Assembly (NCBI RefSeq): GCF_002591975.1
Contig: NZ_NVQE01000014.1
Location: 62,001-126,000 of the forward strand
Direction: 5' to 3'
Length of the DNA stretch: 64,000 bases
DNA from: Mycobacterium neglectum
GTDB taxonomy: Bacteria; Actinomycetota; Actinomycetes; Mycobacteriales; Mycobacteriaceae
Shown here: piece after piece, positions 55,367 through 64,000 of the stretch
Layout: the number at the start of each line of letters is the position of its first letter
How positions within the stretch are numbered: position 1 is the stretch's first letter
Position numbers and translations under genes: made by a program
The notes under the pieces: model-generated
Seen by the model: only the letters and a program-made list of their open reading frames with translations
Databases searched by the model: none
Told to the model about the DNA's origin: nothing

Positions 55367-55370
<4 letters not shown>
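54306..55370 (+). CDS. thiO: FAD-dependent glycine oxidase ThiO
   Basis: A 354-residue DAO-type flavoprotein oxidising glycine to the imine that ThiG needs for thiazole formation. The FAD-binding motif is VAVIGGGVIGLSVARRAAIDG (about 8-28), then GGMIAPHSEG and the C-terminal LRPMTPDGLPVVGRLD and AGGHGRNGFLLAP. ATG 54306 directly follows the riboswitch ribosome site, so an in-frame start at 54255 inside the RNA structure is rejected. It overlaps thiS by 4 bp. Matches Rv0415. Confidence 0.95.
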
Positions 55371-57097
<1,727 letters not shown>

Positions 57098-57108
57098 CGT
57101 GGTGGGCG

Positions 57109-58623
57109 ATGGGGCACAAAACGTTCTCGAGAATGGCCGCGCTGTCGATGGCCGCCGTGATGGTGCTGGCCGGATGTGGGCGCGAAATGCGTCCGCAACC
57201 GTCCGAGCAGCCGGCCACTCCGGCGGGGCCCACCGCGGCTGCCGCGGACTTCGCGGAGAAGATCGCACAGGCAGTGACGAAAGACGCCATGATGGCGCAC
57301 GTCACCAAGCTCCAAGAGATCGCCGACGAGCATGGGGGCAACCGGGCGCTCGGTAGTCCGGGGTATGACGCCAGCGTCGACTATGTGGCAAGCACTTTGC
57401 GCGACAAGGGTTTCGATGTGCAGACCCCCGAGTTCGAAGTGCGTCTGCCCTACTCAGACGAGCCGGCAGTGACCGTTTCAGGCGCCAAGGTCGAGGCCTT
57501 TCCGCTGGAGTTCACCATCGGCACCGGGCCCGACGGTGTGGCAGGTGACCTGGTGCCTGCCCGCGTCGAGGACTCACCGGGCTGCACCGCGTCCGATTAC
57601 GACGGTCTCCCGGTTAGGGGTGCAGTCGTGCTGGTCGACCGCGGGAAATGCCCGTTCGGCGACAAGCAGGCCGCGGCCGCCGAACGTGGTGCCGTCGCCC
57701 TGATCGTCGCCAACAATGTGGACGGTGATGAGACGGGAGCCACGCTGGGCCCCGACACCGACGTGCGGATTCCCGTCGTCGGAGTCACGAAGGCGGCCGG
57801 CGAGCAGCTACGCAGCAGCCTGGGGCAGGCCACCATCAAACTCAACGCCGGCGTGCGCGTCGAGCGGACCCGCAACGTGATCGCCCAGACCAAAACGGGG
57901 TCCACCGCCGACGTCGTGATGACGGGTGCGCATCTCGACAGCGTCGCGGAGGGGCCTGGGATCAACGACAACGGCTCCGGGGTGGCGGCGGTCCTGGAAA
58001 CGGCGTTGCAGCTGGGCAGCACACCGGAAGTGAAAAACGCGGTGCGGTTCGGGTTCTGGGGTGCCGAGGAACTCGGACTACTCGGGTCCAACGACTACGT
58101 GGCGTCCCTTGACCACGACGCGCTCAAGGACCTCTCGCTCTATCTGAACTTCGACATGATCGCCTCACCCAACCCGGGTTACTTCACCATCGACGGGGAT
58201 CAGTCCGAGGCGCCGGATCCGCAACAGCAGGCACCTCGCATCCCTGAAGGTTCGGCGGGCATCGAACGCACGCTCGTGGCCTATCTCAAGAGTGCCGGCA
58301 AGGACCCCGAAGATGTTCAATTCGAGGGCCGTTCAGACTTCAGCAGCTTCACGCTTGCCGGTGTCGCCGCGGGTGGCCTGTTCACCGGCGCCGAGGAGAA
58401 GATGACCGCCGAACAGGCCGAGCGGTGGGGCGGTGAGGCGGGTCAGCCGTTCGATCCGAACTATCACAAGGCCGGCGACACGATTGAGAACATCGACCCC
58501 ACCGCGCTCGAGATCAACGGTCGCGGTGCGGCATACGTCGTGGCGCTCTACGCCCAGGACCAAAGTGGGCGCAACGGCGTGCCGATCCGCGACGACCGCA
58601 CACGCCACGTCATCGAATCATGA
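57109..58623 (+). CDS. lpqL: M28-family aminopeptidase lipoprotein LpqL
   Basis: A 504-residue lipoprotein; the signal ends in LAGC with Cys23. The PA insert (about 135-265) precedes or is embedded in the M28 zinc peptidase. Metal-binding residues lie in GAHLDSVAEGPGINDNGSG (about 274-292), WGAEELGLLG (about 317-326) and LNFDMIASP (about 345-353), with a late His in YHKAGDTIENI. It should cut N-terminal residues from peptides at the outer face of the membrane. Sequence and position match Rv0418. It overlaps a paralogue by 4 bp. Confidence 0.93.
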   Translation: MGHKTFSRMAALSMAAVMVLAGCGREMRPQPSEQPATPAGPTAAAADFAEKIAQAVTKDAMMAHVTKLQEIADEHGGNRALGSPGYDASVDYVASTLRDKGFDVQTPEFEVRLPYSDEPAVTVSGAKVEAFPLEFTIGTGPDGVAGDLVPARVEDSPGCTASDYDGLPVRGAVVLVDRGKCPFGDKQAAAAERGAVALIVANNVDGDETGATLGPDTDVRIPVVGVTKAAGEQLRSSLGQATIKLNAGVRVERTRNVIAQTKTGSTADVVMTGAHLDSVAEGPGINDNGSGVAAVLETALQLGSTPEVKNAVRFGFWGAEELGLLGSNDYVASLDHDALKDLSLYLNFDMIASPNPGYFTIDGDQSEAPDPQQQAPRIPEGSAGIERTLVAYLKSAGKDPEDVQFEGRSDFSSFTLAGVAAGGLFTGAEEKMTAEQAERWGGEAGQPFDPNYHKAGDTIENIDPTALEINGRGAAYVVALYAQDQSGRNGVPIRDDRTRHVIES

Positions 58624-60083
58624 TGCGCTTGGCGGCAGTCGTTGCGGCCATTGCGGTGTTGACGTCGTGCTCTTCGGCGGACACCGCGGGCCCGTCGGCC
58701 GATCTGGCGGCCGATCTGGCGGGCAAGGTCGGCGCGGACGGAATGTACACACATCTGAACGAACTTCAGAAGATCGCCGACGCGAACGGCGGAAACAGGG
58801 CCAACGGGACGCCCGGATACGACGCCAGCGTCAACTATGTCGCAAAGTTCCTTCAGGACAAGGGGTTTGATGTCCAGACTCCTGAATTCGAGATCCTCGA
58901 CCGCTCGGAGGGCGGGAACCCGCAGCTGACGATCGGCGGGCGCAATCACAACGTGGATCAGGCGTCACTTCTGATCACAACGCCGCGGGGCGGGCTGAGC
59001 GCGGTGACCCTGCGCCCACAGAAGACAGCTGCGGGATGCCGCGCTGCCGACTACGGCACGGCGTCGATGAAAGGAGCGATCGCCGTCGTCGACGACACGG
59101 GCTGCTCGATCGTCGATAAGCAGAACGCGGCCGTCGACAGGGGGGCCGTCGGCGTGCTCGTCGTCAGTGCCCCCGCCGCCGGTACCGGCAGCCCGGCCGG
59201 GCTTTTCACGCCGGGCTACTACCAGCAACTCACCGTCCCGGTCGGCGTCATCGGCAACGACGCCAATGCGGCGCTGCGCCGCACCACAGCGGCGGTGAAG
59301 CTGGTACTGGACAACAAGCCGGTCATGAAGAAGGCACGAAACGTGCTGGCGCAAACCAAGTCCGGCGACACCACCAACGTGGTGATGGTCGGCGCGCACC
59401 TCGACAGCTCCGCGCGCAGCCCCGGCATCAACGACGACGGCTCCGGGGTCGCTGCGGTGCTCGAGACCGCGGCGGCGCTGGGTTCATCGCCGCAGATCAA
59501 GAACACGGTGCGGTTCGCCCTGTGGGGTTCGGAGGAGAACTCGCTCCAAGGGGCGACGAAGTACCTCCGAGGACTCCCACGTGGCGAGCTCGACGAAATC
59601 GCGCTGTATCTCAACCTCGAGATGATCGGCTCACCGAACGCCGGGTACTTCACCTACGACGGCGACCAGTCGGGTCAGCCGAACCCCGAGATCCCGTTGG
59701 ACACCATCCCCGACGGATCGGCCGGCATCGAACGAACTCTGTCGGCGTATCTCAACAGTGCGGGTGCGCGGCCCGCCGATATGCCGCTGACCCGCTACAC
59801 CGACTACGCCGCGTTCCTGACCGCCGGCGTTCCCGTTGGCGGCGTGACAGCGGGCGCATCGCAGCGGAAAACCGAAGTGCAGGCGCGCCTCTGGGGTGGC
59901 AGGGCCGGTGTGCCGTATGACCCGAACTATCGCACTCCGCGCGACACGGTCGACAACATCGATCGCAACGCGCTGTCGGTGATGGGCGCCGCGGCGGCGT
60001 TCGCGGTCGGCACCTACGCGCAGTCGGTCGAGGGCGTCAATGGAGTTCCGCTTCGGGATCAGCGGCATCGGAGCGCTCCCTAG
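58620..60083 (+). CDS. second M28-family peptidase lipoprotein (LpqL paralogue)
   Basis: A 487-residue lipoprotein with the lipobox LTSC (Cys17). It parallels LpqL along its length: NGGNRANGTPGYDASVNYVA, the PA insert, GAHLDSSARSPGINDDGSGVAAVLETA, WGSEENSLQGATKYL, LNLEMIGSPNAGYFTYDGD, YRTPRDTVDNI. One difference is that the second metal region reads SEEN rather than AEEL. It arose by tandem duplication of lpqL. The stop lies inside the convergent permease gene (47-bp overlap). It is not assigned to lpqM because that gene, as I recall it, is of another family. Confidence 0.9.
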   Translation: MMRLAAVVAAIAVLTSCSSADTAGPSADLAADLAGKVGADGMYTHLNELQKIADANGGNRANGTPGYDASVNYVAKFLQDKGFDVQTPEFEILDRSEGGNPQLTIGGRNHNVDQASLLITTPRGGLSAVTLRPQKTAAGCRAADYGTASMKGAIAVVDDTGCSIVDKQNAAVDRGAVGVLVVSAPAAGTGSPAGLFTPGYYQQLTVPVGVIGNDANAALRRTTAAVKLVLDNKPVMKKARNVLAQTKSGDTTNVVMVGAHLDSSARSPGINDDGSGVAAVLETAAALGSSPQIKNTVRFALWGSEENSLQGATKYLRGLPRGELDEIALYLNLEMIGSPNAGYFTYDGDQSGQPNPEIPLDTIPDGSAGIERTLSAYLNSAGARPADMPLTRYTDYAAFLTAGVPVGGVTAGASQRKTEVQARLWGGRAGVPYDPNYRTPRDTVDNIDRNALSVMGAAAAFAVGTYAQSVEGVNGVPLRDQRHRSAP

Positions 60084-61344
60084 TCCGCCGAAAACCCAGC
60101 AGCCGCATACCGTGATAGACCACCAGGGCGGCGATCGATCCCAGTGCTATTCCGGTGAACGTCAAATTCCCCGCATGCCAGGTGAAGTCGGCGATACCGA
60201 TGATCAGCGGGATAGCGGCGGTCATTTGGTTGAGCGGCTTGGCGAAGTCGACTCGATTGGTCAGCCAAATTCGCACACCGAGTACGCCGACCAATCCGTA
60301 GAGCACCACCGTTGCCCCGCCGAGCACGCCGGCCGGTATCGCTGAGATCGCGGCGCCCACCTTCGGGCACAGCGACAGCAGGATGGCGACCGCGGCGGCA
60401 ACCCAGTAGGCCGCAGTCGAATAGACGCGGGTGGCGGCCATCACGCCGATGTTCTCGGCGTAGGTGGTGGTCGCCGAACCGCCGCCGAAGCCGGCCAGCG
60501 TCGTGGCAACTCCGTCGGCGGCCAGCGCACGGCCCGTCACCGGATCGACATCGGTCCCGGTCATCTGGCCGACGGACTTTACGTGCCCGATGTTCTCGGC
60601 GACCAGGGCGATGACGGCGGGCAGGAACATGGGCAGCACCGCCAACGTGAACGTCGGGGTCTGAAACTCGGGCAGGCCGAGCCACGGCGCCGCCTTGATG
60701 CCGGAGGTGTCGACGTCGCCAAGGATCAGCGCCAGCACGTACCCGGTGAACACCGCGATGAAGATCGCAAGCCGTCCGATGATGCCGCGGAAGAACGCCA
60801 GCGTCGCCACCAACAGCACCAGGGTGACGATGGCGATGAGCGGGCCCTTTTCGAAGTTCGACTTCGCCGCGGGTGCGAGGTTGAAACCGATAAGGGCGAC
60901 GATCGCGCCGGTGACCACCGGTGGCAATGTCACATCGATCCAGTGTGTGCCGACCAGATGCACGACCGCCCCGATGACGATCAGGGTCAGACCGACCGCG
61001 ACCAAGCCGCCCAGTGCGCTGCCGGTGCCGTTCGACGCGACGGCGGCTGTCACCGGAGCGATCACCGAGAAGCTCGATCCGAGATAGCTCGGCAGCCGGT
61101 TGCCCGTGATCACCAGGAACAGCACCGTGCCGATACCGGAGAACAGCAGGGTGGTTGCCGGTGGGAATCCGGTGAGCACCGGCACCAGGAAGGTGGCGCC
61201 GAACATCGCGACGACGTGTTGTGCGCCGAGCCCGATGGTGCGGAACCAGTCGAGCCGTTCGTCAGGGGCGACGACGAAGTCGTCGTCGGAACGCGCGTCG
61301 ACCTTGGTCCATCTCAACAGCGGAGTCCATGTCAAATGCGCCAT
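60037..61344 (-). CDS. NCS2-family nucleobase permease (uracil/xanthine type)
   Basis: A 435-residue membrane protein with about 14 helices. Residues typical of UraA-like NCS2 carriers are AQHVVAMFGATFLVPVLTGFPP, ALVAENIGHVKSVGQMTG (helix 8 with the substrate-binding Glu) and GGGSATTTYAENIGVMAATRVYS (helix 10 with the second Glu). Proton-driven uptake of uracil is the most likely function; xanthine cannot be excluded. The start overlaps the upstream APC permease stop by 13 bp, so the two are cotranscribed. Confidence 0.92.
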   Translation of the reverse strand: MAHLTWTPLLRWTKVDARSDDDFVVAPDERLDWFRTIGLGAQHVVAMFGATFLVPVLTGFPPATTLLFSGIGTVLFLVITGNRLPSYLGSSFSVIAPVTAAVASNGTGSALGGLVAVGLTLIVIGAVVHLVGTHWIDVTLPPVVTGAIVALIGFNLAPAAKSNFEKGPLIAIVTLVLLVATLAFFRGIIGRLAIFIAVFTGYVLALILGDVDTSGIKAAPWLGLPEFQTPTFTLAVLPMFLPAVIALVAENIGHVKSVGQMTGTDVDPVTGRALAADGVATTLAGFGGGSATTTYAENIGVMAATRVYSTAAYWVAAAVAILLSLCPKVGAAISAIPAGVLGGATVVLYGLVGVLGVRIWLTNRVDFAKPLNQMTAAIPLIIGIADFTWHAGNLTFTGIALGSIAALVVYHGMRLLGFRRTRERSDAADPEAELH

Positions 61345-62576
61345 GCTCTAAGACCGTAGGCAACCGCGCCGACGACGACCACACCAGCGCCCGCGATCAC
61401 CGACGGCAGGGGCAGCGTGAACGCGAGCAGTAGGCAGCCCGCCAGGCCTACGCCCGGGATGACCCGCGCCCCGAGTGTCCACGCCGACGCATTGGCGATC
61501 GCGTAATACAGCAGCACGGCAAACGACGAGAAGCCGATTGCGGCACGGACGTCGACAACGGCCGCCGCAACGGCCACCACGACGCCGACTGCGATCTCCG
61601 CGCGGTGTGGGCTGCCGAAGCGCGGGTGCACCGCAGCCAGCGCGTGCGGGAGATGGCGGTCGCGTGACATCGCCAGCGTCGTTCGCGAGACACCGAGAAC
61701 GAGAGCCAGCAGTGATCCGAGGGCGGCCACCGCGGCCCCAACGCGGACCACCGGTTCGAGGGTGGAGAACCCCGCAGCGGCCACCGCATCGGCGAGCGGC
61801 GCTGTCGCGGAAGCCAAGGTGTCACTGCCCAATTCGGCCAGTACTGCGACGGCGACCACGCCGTAGACGACCAGTGCGATGGTCAGCGCGATCGGGATCG
61901 CGCGCGGGATCGTCCTGGTCGGATCGCGCACCTCCTCGCCGAGGGTGGCGATCCGCGCGTAGCCGGCGAAGGCGAAGAACAGCAGGCCCGCCGCCTGCAG
62001 CACGCCACCGGCGGAGATGTCGGTGCCGATGCCGATCCGTCCGATGTCCACGTCGCCGAAGCCGAGGATGACGACCACCACCATCGCGAGCACGGCAAGG
62101 ACCACTGCGACGATGGCGCGGGTCAGCAGGGCGGACTTCTGAATGCCGGTGTAGTTCAGGGCCGTCAGCGCGACCACCGCCGCCACCGCGACCGCGTGGG
62201 ACTGCGAGGGCCAGACGTAGTAGCCGACGGTGAGCGCCATCGCCGCACAGGATGCGGTCTTGCCGACGACGAAGCTCCACCCCGCCGTGTAGCCCCAGAA
62301 CTCGCCGAGGCGTTCGGAGCCATACACATAGGTGCCGCCGGACTGCGGGTACCTGGCGGCCAACCGGGCCGAGGACGTGGCGTTGCAATACGCGACGACG
62401 GCGGCGATACCGAGACCGATGAGCAGACCGGTTCCAGCGGCGGCAGCGGCAGGGGGCAGTGCGACGAATATGCCGGCCCCGAGCATCGAGCCCAGACCGA
62501 TCGTGACGGCGTCGAATGTGCCGAGCCGCCGGTGCAGTTCCGGTTCGGGGCCGACGGGTGTCATCGGCTGCATCAT
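61332..62576 (-). CDS. APC-superfamily amino acid permease
   Basis: A 414-residue protein with about 12 helices. RRLGTFDAVTIGLGSMLGAGIFVALPPAAAAAG is the typical first-helix signature of APC transporters, whose unwound G-x-G-x-G stretch binds the amino group. ARYPQSGGTYVYGSERLG, AFAGYARIATLGEEVRDPTRTIPRAIP and SRDRHLPHALAAVHPRFGSP also fit. The substrate is unknown. The ATG at 62576 is used; an in-frame TTG 9 bp upstream is possible. Nucleobase and amino acid uptake genes thus form an operon, opposite a divergent TetR-type regulator. Confidence 0.88.
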   Translation of the reverse strand: MMQPMTPVGPEPELHRRLGTFDAVTIGLGSMLGAGIFVALPPAAAAAGTGLLIGLGIAAVVAYCNATSSARLAARYPQSGGTYVYGSERLGEFWGYTAGWSFVVGKTASCAAMALTVGYYVWPSQSHAVAVAAVVALTALNYTGIQKSALLTRAIVAVVLAVLAMVVVVILGFGDVDIGRIGIGTDISAGGVLQAAGLLFFAFAGYARIATLGEEVRDPTRTIPRAIPIALTIALVVYGVVAVAVLAELGSDTLASATAPLADAVAAAGFSTLEPVVRVGAAVAALGSLLALVLGVSRTTLAMSRDRHLPHALAAVHPRFGSPHRAEIAVGVVVAVAAAVVDVRAAIGFSSFAVLLYYAIANASAWTLGARVIPGVGLAGCLLLAFTLPLPSVIAGAGVVVVGAVAYGLRAWRI

Positions 62577-62784
62577 CACAGCCAATCAGGGCCTCGGCAT
62601 GACATCAACCGACCTCGCCGCGACGGTCAGGCGTTCTCGCGCCGCGCCATCAGCCATGCGCGCGTTTCCCCGCGCATTTCATGCAGACGTCCGCGCCGAA
62701 CGTGTCCCTATGTTAATGGCCATTCTCCGCGCCCCGGAGGCTTTGGCAAGGATTATTCAGCCGAACTCGGTGAGTATGTGTGCG

Positions 62785-62796
62785 TAACGTCCGTTA
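62785..62796. promoter_or_regulatory. candidate TetR operator (TAACG-TC-CGTTA)
   Basis: A 12-bp inverted repeat with perfect 5-bp arms lies 11 bp before the TetR-type start codon. The gap to the divergent permease operon is about 220 bp, so the site may control both directions. The operator role is inferred. Confidence 0.4.
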
Positions 62797-62807
62797 TGGT
62801 GGTCGCC

Positions 62808-64000
62808 ATGGCGCGCCCCCGGCCAGTACGCGGCGATACGATTCGGCGCCGACCCAAGGATCGCAAAGCGCAGATCGCTCGGGCCTCCGCCGAGGCGTTC
62901 TCCACGCTCGGCTTTCACGGTGTGAGCATGGAGGCGATTGCGTCCCGTGTGGGAATCTCCGCGCCAGCGTTGTACCGGCATTACACCGGAAAGTACGAAC
63001 TCTTCCGCGATGCGGTGCTCAGCCTGGGCCAGCAGCTCGTGGACTGCACAGACTTCGCCGACGACGCCGCAGTCGAGGACCCGCAACTCGTTCTGCACCG
63101 GCTCATCGCTTCGCTCGTCGACACCGCGATGATCAATCGGGAGTCTGGTGGCCTCTATCGGTGGGAGGGTCGGTATCTGCGCGGCGACGATCAGGCCACG
63201 CTGATAGCGCAGATGCGCACCGTTCATCACCGAATCCAGCGACCGTTGTGCGTGATTCGTCCGAACCTCACCCCGAGGGAGCGCTGGACGCTTTCCACGG
63301 CGGTGCTTTCCGTGTTGGGCAGCATCGTCGATCACCGGGCCAAACTGCCTGCCATCCAGGTGCGCGCGCTGCTGGCCGAACTCGCTGACGCCGTTGTGGC
63401 CGCTGAGCTTCCCGACCCACGCGCAGACGAAGGCGCCGTCCAGGCCGAGATTTCCCCGATGCCGGAATCATCGAGATACGAAGCGCTGCTGGATGAGTCG
63501 ATGCAGCTGTTCAATCTCAAGGGGTATCGGGATACCGGGATGGAAGACATCGCGGCCGCGGTCGGGATGCCCGCATCCGGGATTTACCGATACTTCTCCG
63601 GCAAGAGCGACATTCTTGCGGCGGCGTTCCGGAGGGCGGCCGACCGACTATCGGCGGACACCGCGACCATCACGGCCACGATCGACGATCCGGAGGATGC
63701 GCTGACCGCGGTCATCGATCTATACGTGGCTCGGTCGTTCGACCGGCCGGAACTGTCGTACGTGTACTACAGCGAGCGGCTCAACATGTCCGCGGGCGAC
63801 CAGAAGATTCTGCGCAACATGCAGCGCTCCACCGTGGAGGCATGGGTGGCACTGGTGGTGGCGGTGCGGCGGGAGTGGACACCGGGACAGGCGCGGTTCG
63901 CCGTCCACGCCGCCATGTCACTGGTGATCGATCTGGGCCGCTTGATGCGCTATGAGCGATCGACGCACAGTTTTTCCACGGTGGAGCGCCTACTCGATCT
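62808..64000 (+). CDS. regulator with two TetR-type DNA-binding domains (runs off the right edge)
   Basis: At least 397 residues from ATG 62808; an in-frame ATG at 62796 has no ribosome site. The first TetR helix-turn-helix is IARASAEAFSTLGFHGVSMEAIASRVGISAPALYRHYTGKYELF (about residues 20-64). A second one recurs at about 225-270 as LDESMQLFNLKGYRDTGMEDIAAAVGMPASGIYRYFSGKSDIL. A ligand-binding helical region follows each. The double arrangement is uncommon and lets one chain make four DNA contacts as a dimer. It is divergent from the permease operon. The 3' end lies beyond the window. Confidence 0.88.
   Translation, partial: MARPRPVRGDTIRRRPKDRKAQIARASAEAFSTLGFHGVSMEAIASRVGISAPALYRHYTGKYELFRDAVLSLGQQLVDCTDFADDAAVEDPQLVLHRLIASLVDTAMINRESGGLYRWEGRYLRGDDQATLIAQMRTVHHRIQRPLCVIRPNLTPRERWTLSTAVLSVLGSIVDHRAKLPAIQVRALLAELADAVVAAELPDPRADEGAVQAEISPMPESSRYEALLDESMQLFNLKGYRDTGMEDIAAAVGMPASGIYRYFSGKSDILAAAFRRAADRLSADTATITATIDDPEDALTAVIDLYVARSFDRPELSYVYYSERLNMSAGDQKILRNMQRSTVEAWVALVVAVRREWTPGQARFAVHAAMSLVIDLGRLMRYERSTHSFSTVERLLD

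Overview
The window is high-GC actinobacterial chromosome and almost certainly comes from a Mycobacterium, probably a rapid grower (Mycolicibacterium). The evidence is gene order. purT–rhodanese–metZ, MBL-fold hydrolase–fgd1, pta–ackA–pknG–glnH–glnX–mutT3–thiE–thiO–thiS–thiG–lpqL follow the Rv0389–Rv0418 segment of M. tuberculosis as I remember it. Other mycobacterial signs are an F420-dependent glucose-6-phosphate dehydrogenase, a 13E12-type DUF222/HNH gene with a mycobacterial SOS box, and many GTG starts. No tRNA, rRNA, insertion sequence or CRISPR array was seen.

Layout. Positions 1-18252 hold metabolic and regulatory genes: an MMPL transporter running off the left edge, a MarR regulator, a Na+/H+ antiporter, a UBP-type zinc-finger protein, purT, a rhodanese and metZ, two SDR enzymes around a DUF222/HNH gene, a GntR regulator with an EthD protein, an ECF sigma factor, an HxlR regulator with an acyl-CoA-dehydrogenase-like/luciferase-like pair, an MBL hydrolase and fgd1. 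Positions 18253-43523 form an island of about 25 kb between fgd1 and pta, which are adjacent in M. tuberculosis. Positions 43524-57097 return to the conserved backbone: acetate activation (pta-ackA), a STAS protein, the amino-acid-sensing operon glnX-glnH-pknG, mutT3, a Sel1/TPR protein, and thiE opposed to a TPP-riboswitch-controlled thiO-thiS-thiG operon. Positions 57109-64000 hold two M28 peptidase lipoproteins, an NCS2 nucleobase permease, an APC permease and a double TetR-type regulator cut by the right edge.

The island is the main point of interest. It contains two envelope or exopolysaccharide modules. Module A (19443-34998) is Wzx/Wzy-like: three glycosyltransferase genes (one encoding two GT-B enzymes in a single chain), a Wzx-type flippase, a Wzy-like polymerase/ligase with a Wzz-like tail, a separate Wzz-like protein, an FkbM methyltransferase, GalE, a BcsB-like secreted protein, an alkaline-phosphatase-superfamily protein and a secreted protein of unknown role. 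Module B (36654-43197) is synthase-like: a BcsA/NodC-type GT2 with no PilZ domain, a second BcsB-like protein, a multipass membrane protein with an external tail, and a GT39-like multipass membrane protein. Between the modules lies a scar made, in order, of a decayed 5' end of pta, a decayed 3' end of fgd1 and a frameshifted copy of the EEP-family gene that follows fgd1. The order fgd1-EEP-A-pta'/fgd1'-EEP'-B-pta implies that two versions of the same locus were joined end to end, for example by single-crossover recombination at shared flanks as in capsule loci.

Regulatory DNA visible by eye includes a consensus LexA/SOS box on the start codon of the DUF222/HNH gene, a matched pair of 17-bp palindromes upstream of the HxlR gene and of its likely target operon, a related AT-rich palindrome pair near the GntR gene and the sigma-factor gene, and a TPP riboswitch whose 3' end holds the thiO ribosome-binding site. 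All functions are from motif recognition and context; no searches were run.
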